Part shown: one piece after another, positions 56,840 through 64,000 of the stretch
Layout of the letters: the number at the start of each line of letters is the position of its first letter
How positions within the stretch are numbered: the stretch's first letter is position 1
Source: Gamsiella multidivaricata
Lineage: Eukaryota > Mortierellomycota > Mortierellomycetes > Mortierellales > Mortierellaceae
Direction of reading: 5' to 3'
NCBI RefSeq assembly: GCF_025024155.1
Contig: NW_026251734.1
Location: forward strand, 1 to 64,000
Length of the DNA: 64,000 nt
Translations under genes and position numbers: made by a program
Notes under the pieces: model-generated
The model's input: only the letters and a program-made list of their open reading frames with translations
The model's database searches: none
What the model was told of the DNA's origin: nothing

Positions 56840-58262
56840 GCGTGGCTAAGGGAGGGGAGTGGGTGTGGGTGTGGAGGCGATGGCAGCGATGGAGGATGGA
56901 GATCTTTTGGGAATGGCGAAAAAGGGAGTGGGCAGCAAAAAAAGGTTGGAGGGCGAATAGCCAATAAAGCTAATTTCTAGTCACGGGTGTTGATTGGCGG
57001 GATTCGACTGTGAAGAGCAAACATCCCATTCCTTCAGCGCGTCCACAGGCAATTGAGTGCCAGTTACACCATAACGCGTACTCTCATAACGCCCAGCGAC
57101 CGCTCGTCTATCGAAAGAGACCTTGGATCATTCAAAGCTGTAAATGCCGATCCTTGGCAGGGCACTCATCTGTCATCGCCGCCTTATACCCTCAGCCGCT
57201 CCTTTCTCATCATGTTTCCCTCTCCGCAAATATAACTCCTTACATTGCTCCCAGCGTTAAACCCCCGCGTTTCCAGTGCGAATTATAGCTACCATTGGCC
57301 GTAGGCCTCAATAACCCTTTTCATCATGAGTCTCCCTCGCGTAATATACTATGTGTATTGGAACTGCAGATTCGGGTCGGGTCTCTTGAACAGAAAGCAG
57401 GACGTTTACTATCCGAGGACCGAAGGCAGGCCATAAAAGGCTTTCTAAAAGGCGCAATCAAGGCCGGAGAGCAAGTACGATGTGAAATAGGAAAGGGTGA
57501 AGGCACGTGTCTTGCTCAGACCTTCTCCTGGTGCGTCCTGATAATAGTTGTCGTGTATCGTGTGTTTGGGTGCAACTGCTACTTATAGCGAGCTCAAAGA
57601 GGTGCAGTAGCCGCTCCTTAATACACGTAACTGAGGCGGCCCCCTCTCTACGTTCAGAGTCCAGTCTTATGGCGGCTCTTTTGCTCTCGTTAATGGATTC
57701 ATTGAGGACAACAACGTGATGCTTTCTACAGAGTCAGTCATGAAGTGGTGAGAGGAAAGAGGAGAGAGGACACATTGCTGGATCTGCGGTACAGATCAAC
57801 ATGCTAATTTTGGAGTTTACGACAGTGACCGCCTAGACGCGTTTGATCCATACTTGAATGGGACGGAGAGGAGGGCTGTGGGTGGGGTGGCACGCGTAAT
57901 AAGTCGGCAACCGTGCTGGCGCCCCGTTATTGGACGTAATGAATCTAGAGATGCCAGTTGACCATGACCATCGGCAAATGCACATCATGTTTGATCATGG
58001 ATCCAGCAAAAATGTCGCTCTTGCTGTTGATGTGCGTCCTCGCCAATATAAAAGACGCTGATCTTCAATCTCCAATCTCTCGCTTTGCTTTCTTTCTTAC
58101 TTTTCATTTTTCATTTTTTATTTCTGATATTCCCGTTTCTCTTTTGTTTCTTCCCCTTTTGCTTAATCCCCTTTACGCTCCTCCTCTTTCACTCTTCTGC
58201 CAGACACCACTGTATTTTATCTCGCTTCTCTTGTAATCCATCCCTCGCTCAAGGACTCTACA
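56840..58262. other. 1.4-kb divergent intergenic region between the septin and URC1
   Basis: The left part is the septin promoter, with an ACGCGT at 57074-57079. The last 200 bases before 58263 are T/C-rich (TTTCTTTC, TTTTCATTTTT) and look like a leader. ORFs in between show no recognisable similarity. Confidence 0.55.
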
Positions 58263-60926
58263 ATGTCGGACTCTATCCTGTCCCAGATCCTGGTCACCCT
58301 CGCAGATCTGCAGTCCAGTCAGAAGCAGCTCTCTCAAAAGGTATGTCGAGATGATGTCGACCACCTCAAGAGTGAACTCCCTCGATAGCCAATAGGCGCG
58401 GATCGATGCAGAGAAATCATTACTGCTTTACCCCTCACTGAAGTTGGCAACGAATGCATTAATTTACCTACGTTGTATTTGTCATGTCTTTAGGTCGATA
58501 AAATTCAGGCAGATACTACCCTTCCGCACCATCGCCATCATCACCATAGGTGTCATCACCATGGGTGTCATCCCCACAAGGACATGCGCCGTTATAGCTA
58601 CTCTGGCACGTATTCTGACCTATATTCATGTGTGAAACCCTGTGGCGACTCTGGAGGAGAGATATGGCAAGGTCACGGTACAGATGCCACACAAATAGCG
58701 CGGAGTTGATCCTTGTCAACTTTCTTAGATCTAGGGCTTCTGGGCCCTTTGTTCGATCTCCTTGAGAATGCAAAGAGATAACCACTATGACGACAATGCC
58801 GATCTTGAAAAACGAAATTGAAGTTATTAGCTGACCATGTTTCTGATCCTTTTCAAATTGAATGTTGTTGCTTGCTGCTGCTGCGCCTTGATACTATAGG
58901 CCATTCAGCAGATTCTGACGGCGATACCGTGGTATCCCCCGTTTTAGAACTCAAACATACTGAGCATGGCGATGTCTATATGGAGAAACCGGCTCCAACA
59001 AGTAAATGCATAATCCGTACTTCTTATTCTTCATTGCTATGAGATGCGCAATCATCGCGTTCTGACAGGCCACTACAATGACCTCTGTACCTCTTATTCT
59101 TTTATCTAGCCTATGCCCATGACAAGGATGTGCACCCTTCAAAGCTGAATTGGGGTGAGACTGATCCTTGTGTCCGTGGACCCGTTATCATTGGTCGCGA
59201 TGCTTTGTCCATTAATATCAGGTATGTTTGTACCACCATGCTGCTGCATTTTAGGCTGTGTTGTGCTGTGCTGTGCTGTGCTATGCTGCACTTCACTAAC
59301 CCTCTGGATGAATTTCACCGATCCTTTCTAGAAATGCGATAGGTGCATATGGTGGGCCATACTCCATTTACCGCGGCCTAGCGGTTGCCATGGGCGACCT
59401 GTCACACAATGTATGGGATCGTTGGGCATGCAGCGTAAATCCTCTTCTCGTTGGAGCTCATTTCTAATCTGCTGTGTTCTGGTTGACATTTGAATACTCG
59501 GATCTAGCACCGGCCCAACTTTGAGAATACGCAGCCTCCGATTGAAATCAAGCAGCAACCCCAATGGTCAGATCCCTCGAAGATTGTCGCCCTTGACCCT
59601 TTCGGGCACCTCACCAATGAGTACTTCAAAAAGGAGATCGATGAGGGTCTCGACATCCGCCCCACAATTGCCATCACGCGAGCCCACATGCTTGTTCCAG
59701 AGATCCAGGAGGAAATTAGAACGGGAGGAATTGCCGTCGATGGCAAAGTGGTCGTGAACGAGACTGGCGAACTGAATGTCCACAAGGGCGCCATCGATCC
59801 TGTCTGGTACCTTCCTGGCGTTGCCGCTCGTTTGAAGGTCGACGAGGACTTCTTGCGTCGATCGCTGTTGTAAGAGCAAAGTCGATGATGAAGTTGCCCT
59901 TTCCTGCTACTGCATACCAGATATTTGGTCACTACTGACGTTCACTCGTTACTGTTTTCCTTGTGCTTTTGCATACCCCCACCAGTGAGAACTCAGGAGG
60001 AATGTACCCAGAGCTGATTACAAGGCCCGATCTCAAGGTCTTCCTGCCTCCGATCGGCGGCGCCTCCGTATACATCTTTGGTAACCATGAGCTCCTGTCG
60101 GACCCTGACGTGCGATTGACGGTCAGAGTGCACGACGAATGCAATGGCTCGGATGTCTTTGGTTCCGACATCTGCACCTGTCGCCCGTACCTCATTTTCG
60201 GCATGAAAGAGGCTATCAAAGAGGCGCAGAATGGCGGCGTCGGATTGATCATCTATTGTAAGCTGCAGCATGAACTCATTCTCTTTTGACTCTGTCTTCA
60301 CAGCTCTTATCCAATACTTGATGTACGCTTTGTATTATTACCGCATAGTCCGCAAGGAGGGCCGTGCCTTGGGTGAGGTCACCAAGTATCTTGTATACAA
60401 TGCTCGCAAGAGAGAGGGCGATTCGGCTGCCAAATACTTTGCACGTACCGAGAATGTCGCCGGCGTCAAGGTACAAACCTAAGCAGATGGACATTTGAAT
60501 ACGTTCATCCTTATTATAGATCGTCGCTAATATATAAAAAATGTGTCTCTTTGAGCAGGATATGCGCTTCCAGGCACTTATGCCTGATATTCTTCACTGG
60601 CTTGGAGTGACCAAGATTGATCGCTTCACGTCCATGTCAAATATGAAGCATGACGCCCTTGTTGATGCTGGCATCAAGGTAAAAAGGAATTTGCTTGCTT
60701 TTTTTTTTTTTTTTTTTTTTTGACGGCTTTGTTCTGACAATACTCACCTCCAATTCTTCAATAGGTTCTGGAGCGAGTTCCCATCCCTGACGAACTGGTC
60801 CCTCCAGATTCCAAGGTCGAGATGGAGGCCAAGGTTGCTGCCGGCTACTACACGAACGGCCATGTGCCCTGTCCGACTGAGCTGTCTCGCACTGTCGGAC
60901 GTGGATGGGATGAATTTCACCACTAA
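58263..60926 (+). CDS. URC1: URC1, GTP cyclohydrolase II-like protein of uracil catabolism
   Basis: URC1 belongs to the yeast URC pathway that uses uracil as nitrogen source; bacterial homologues are annotated as GTP cyclohydrolase II. Ten exons are 58263-58340, 58494-58629, 58900-59001, 59110-59221, 59332-59410, 59508-59869, 59986-60257, 60349-60470, 60559-60678 and 60765-60926, giving 514 residues. The zinc-site signature HDECNGSDVFGSDICTCRPY is complete. RNAIGAYGGPYSIYRGLAVA, GGMYPELITRPDLKVFLPPIGG, RKEGRALGEVTKYLVYNARK and RFQALMPDILHWLG also match the family. The first ~100 residues are an extension with a coiled start and a His/Cys cluster (HHRHHHHRCHHHGCHPH). The end of exon 2 is the weakest junction; it was chosen because it alone keeps phase. 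Confidence 0.9.
59255..59289 (+). repeat. TGTGC pentanucleotide repeat in URC1 intron 4
   Basis: Imperfect tandem copies of GCTGT run through this intron sequence, about 40 bases before the TAG acceptor. Confidence 0.75.
60699..60721 (+). repeat. T23 homopolymer in URC1 intron 9
   Basis: The run lies about 20 bases after the GT donor and about 40 before the acceptor. Confidence 0.95.
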
Positions 60927-61774
60927 GACGATGCGAAAGATAGACTAGCATAGAGAGATCTAGACCAAAAATGAACCATTCCAGCCTTGTCCTCGTCAAT
61001 GCGCCATGGTTGTTTGGCCAGGAGCAGCCAGTCCCTTTGGTGTGAAGTAAAAGGAGGAATTGACTAGAGCAATTGGGCAAGCAAGATTTGACACAACTCC
61101 TCTGAAAAGAGCGTCCGAGCCGCACGTGTGGCCGTGGTTCGTGTATAGCAGAGCCGCCTGTGTCCACAGTATTACAGCGGTTTCGACAGTTTATTTTCTT
61201 GTGGGCATCCCTACAATCCAGAGTTGGCCTTTGCGTTCTATACGTGATATAAAGATATGTAACGTCTGCTATCGAATCATGGACCTGATCTGCTTCCTGT
61301 TGAGGGAACCTGAGGGGTGGTAAAGACCTGTGTCCTTTCATAGCGACGGATCCAACTTCCAGAACTTCGAAAAGGTGAAGTTGAAAGGTATGAAGGAAGC
61401 GGGCCTAAAATAGTTGACCCTAGTGGCGCGAGCGAAATACAGGGAAGCGCTCTGTATGAATCACTATCTAGCATCTCCGCTTATGATTAATACCGATGTT
61501 TCGAGAAAGCTATAGTCGAAGGTGTGTGGATAAGGACCTTCCGGAAAGCGAGCTTCGCTTTGAAGATAAATTTGTTGTGTAAAATAAAGTTGAAAGATGA
61601 AACCATGAAATCACGTACATACAGGCTATCTAATGGCTTGTGGTCCTCATTCGCCTTCATTGCCATCGTTGTCATCGTTGTCTTCTCTACAAATCCCAAC
61701 AGCTCCACTTTCCCGTCTTGCTCTGGCCTCTTCAAGGAAAAGGCAACAGGTAATAAGGGAAACAGGTTCGATCC
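60927..61774. other. Intergenic region between URC1 and PPN1
   Basis: The first part is the URC1 3' region. An ORF reading MKSRTYRLSNGLWSSFAF, with one hydrophobic stretch, overlaps the PPN1 leader in another frame; it might be a mis-start of PPN1 but no splice links it convincingly. No other gene was recognised. Confidence 0.5.
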
Positions 61775-64000
61775 ATGGAAAAAGTCTCTCTTCTGCCGCC
61801 TTGGTCAGGTCGCAACCAAGGGGCTTTTTCTTCCTCCGCGAGCCATCAAACGCAAGCACCTCGCTCAAAAAGCCCAAAGAGCACTGGAGCCCGTGTTTGT
61901 CTCCAATCCACAAGTGGTCGGTCATCGTCGCCGTCGTTGCAGTCGTACATTCAACTGCAAGTCGGCAATGCCTTCTGTCGAACAACATCAAGTCCTAGAG
62001 GATCACTCTGGTCTGGCAGCCGTCCTGCACAGTTTCTGCTTGCATGCTGCGTACTGTCCTGCCTCTTGAGCCACCTGCCTTTGTCATCCTTCTGTGCAGC
62101 TCAGATCCGTCGCAACCATGATCCCGATGAACGTCTCACAGGACAGTTCTTGCATATCACAGATATCCACCCCGATGAATATTATATCGCCAGCGGCTCG
62201 ATCTCATCGTCGTGCCACAGGAACACAACCGATGATGACAAGTGGCAAACGATGCGACCTGGTCGCACTGACGGCTTTGGTGGCGTCTACGGGTCCCCTT
62301 ATTCGATCTGCGACAGCCCCTTCACACTCACCAATGCGACCTTTGACTGGATCGACAAGAATCTCATCGGCAAGATTGACTTTGTGGTGTGGACTGGAGA
62401 TAATGCAAGGTGCGTTAAATTATCACTTGATCCACGCTTTTCACCTGTATGCCAGCTAGTCAGACCCGTTGTTCGTAAAACTGACGATGACGACTGTAGA
62501 TCTCCCGATGGAGTCAACTGGGCTGTAATCGACGGGCATGGAGCGGGGATCGCTGTTATGATATGAATATCACTGTCCTTCTTGAAGCTCATGATATAAA
62601 GTCACTCTTTGCCGTTTTTTTTAGACATGACTCTGACAACGAATATCCCCGCACACAAAAGGAGATTGAGGTCCTGAACAGACAAATCGCCAACATGTTC
62701 CTCAAGACATTTACACCTGACGAAGACGACCCGTTCCAGCAACGGGTCCCAGTTATCCCCTCGATCGGCAACAACGATGTGTATCCCCACAACATTATGG
62801 AGGCAGGACCTAACAGGATTCTTCAGCACTTTTCTGACATTTGGTCCGAGTTCATTCCAGAGAGCCAGTACCATACGTTCCAGCATGGCGGATACTATAC
62901 AGTCGAGGTTATTCCCGACAAGATCTCCGTCATGGCCCTTAACACTCTTTACTTTTTCAACCAAAACGCGGCCGTGGACGGGTGCGACGAGGAGGATGAG
63001 CCAGGAACGGACCAGATGGACTGGCTAGAGGTGGAACTCGAGTCGATGAGGAAGAGAGGGATGACAGCATACCTGACAGGACATGTGCCTCCAGCTCGCA
63101 AATCGTACTCGCCCAGTTGCTTTGTTCGGTACACGGATATCGCGCTGAGGTTCCAGGACGTGATTGTCGGACATCTGTATGGTCACGCCAACATTGACCA
63201 TTTCTTTATCCTCTCGCAAGCGACACTGAAGGATGACGAAGACCGAAAGAAGGCACTGGAAGAGGCACGCCTCTTAGGCGAGAGTGACTCGGAGATCGCG
63301 TTGTCGAAGGTCATGCAGGACGATGCTCCCGATTTTGAGTACGATCAGTTCCATACGTTCGGGCTAAGCTCGTACCTGCTTGAGCTCTGGGAGCAGTATG
63401 AGGACATTCCAAAGCGGATCAAGCTGAGTGATTATGCTATCGTTCTGGTTTCTCCCTCTGTAATCCCGACATACAACCCCACCCTTCGAGTGTATGCATA
63501 CCAGCTGGCGACCGAGAGAGGTAGCGACATGTCTACATCTGTAAACCCCGTTAAAGAGCTGGGCGGATGGATTGTCGCTGATGATACGCAGGAAAAGATG
63601 CGATATGATGGCGAGGAGTTGGAGGACCTTGTTCTGGACCAGGACGACGACCCGGAAGGTCTCAAGGAAAAGAAGAAACCCAAGAAACCCAAGAAACCCA
63701 AGAAACCCAAGAAACCCAAGAAACCCAAGAAGCCTAAGCGACCAGCAAATCCTCCAGCAGCACCACCAACCACGTTCGGATTTCCACTTAATTATACACA
63801 GTACTGGGTTAATCTGACGCAAGCCAATATGGAGCTGAAACAGCCCGAGTACGTGATCGAGTACAGGACTCACGAGGAATGGGGGCTCAAGGATCTGAGT
63901 GTTTCAGAATGGCTGGGTCTGGCAAGGCGGATTATCCATGATGAACGCGTGAAGAAGCAGTACCTGGCCTGGATGGTGGTCTTGACTGGAGCAGAGAATG
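61775..64000 (+). CDS. PPN1: Endopolyphosphatase PPN1 (partial, runs off the window)
   Basis: Ppn1 cleaves long inorganic polyphosphate chains in the vacuole. Exons are 61775-62409 and 62625 to beyond 64000; more than 670 residues are seen and the C-terminus is missing. A signal-anchor helix (FLLACCVLSCLLSHLPLSSFC) lies near residue 90, so the protein is type II, as in yeast. The metallophosphoesterase motifs follow: HITDIHPDEYY, WTGDNARHDSDN (across the junction), IPSIGNNDVYP, AYLTGHVPP and GHLYGHANIDHFF. Between the catalytic domain and the C-terminal part is a lysine-proline repeat (KKP)7. N-linked sites (NLT, NYT) fit a vacuolar-lumen domain. The start is the ATG preceding a basic/Ser-rich cytosolic tail; an earlier start is possible. 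Confidence 0.92.
63673..63735 (+). repeat. 9-bp tandem repeat coding (Lys-Lys-Pro)7 in PPN1
   Basis: Six perfect copies of AAGAAACCC plus one variant (AAGAAGCCT) lie in frame. The nucleotide perfection points to recent replication-slippage expansion. Confidence 0.95.

Noticed and set aside
61760..61775. GGTTCGATCC, resembling a tRNA B box
   Set aside because: No A box or cloverleaf upstream; it sits in the PPN1 leader.
61524..62069. 181-codon plus-strand ORF with a hydrophobic segment overlapping the PPN1 start
   Set aside because: It is in another frame than the conserved PPN1 exon and most of it overlaps that exon.
63673..63735. Regular short repeats, considered as a CRISPR-like array
   Set aside because: There are no spacers; it is a plain 9-bp coding tandem repeat in a eukaryotic gene.
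63364..63873. Minus-strand ORF with a Gly-Phe-Leu repeat
   Set aside because: It is the antisense reading of the PPN1 KKP repeat.

Overview
The window is nuclear DNA from a filamentous fungus. It is intron-rich: most genes have 2-10 exons, introns are usually about 60-150 nt with GT-AG ends, and acceptors are mostly TAG or CAG. Many introns carry long T runs on the sense strand. The gene set (DET1, ARL8, a stomatin, MO25, MBOAT/GUP1, piggyBac remnants) fits an early-diverging lineage, most likely Mucoromycota/Mortierellomycota. That placement is my inference from gene content, not a database result. I rebuilt exon structures by hand, checking reading phase at each junction and comparing with protein families I know.

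Layout. 0-13 kb: RPF2 (ribosome assembly, minus), a DP1/TB2-family membrane protein (plus), EMI1 (minus), DET1 (nine exons, minus), the Sm protein SmG (minus), a single-pass membrane protein with a PPAY motif (plus) and dUTPase (minus). 14-25.6 kb: two paralogous monocarboxylate-type MFS transporters (plus) either side of a stomatin (minus), an NmrA-like NAD(P)-binding protein and the tRNA adenosine deaminase subunit TAD2, which carries an apparent 1-nt frameshift. 26-35.5 kb: profilin, LAS1 (pre-rRNA ITS2 processing), eIF2-beta, a truncated piggyBac-type transposon and MO25. 36.9-46 kb: GOT1, the CCAAT-binding subunit HAP5, the PP2A activator PTPA, a securin candidate and homoserine dehydrogenase. 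46-57 kb: GUP1, ARL8, a candidate SLD7/MTBP-like replication protein and a septin. 58-64 kb: URC1 (GTP cyclohydrolase II-like, uracil catabolism) and the endopolyphosphatase PPN1, which runs off the right edge.

The genes do not form one pathway; this is an ordinary euchromatic neighbourhood of housekeeping genes. There are loose themes: ribosome biogenesis and translation (RPF2, LAS1, eIF2-beta, TAD2), cell cycle and DNA (dUTPase, securin, SLD7 candidate, septin) and membrane traffic (GOT1, ARL8, DP1/TB2). I found no clear novel multi-gene system. The most useful items are the divergent cell-cycle candidates (securin, SLD7-like), a complete DET1 in a fungus, the TAD2 frameshift, GC-AG introns, a stop-codon-only exon in profilin and the transposon remnant with palindromic ends. 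No tRNA, rRNA or CRISPR array was recognised.
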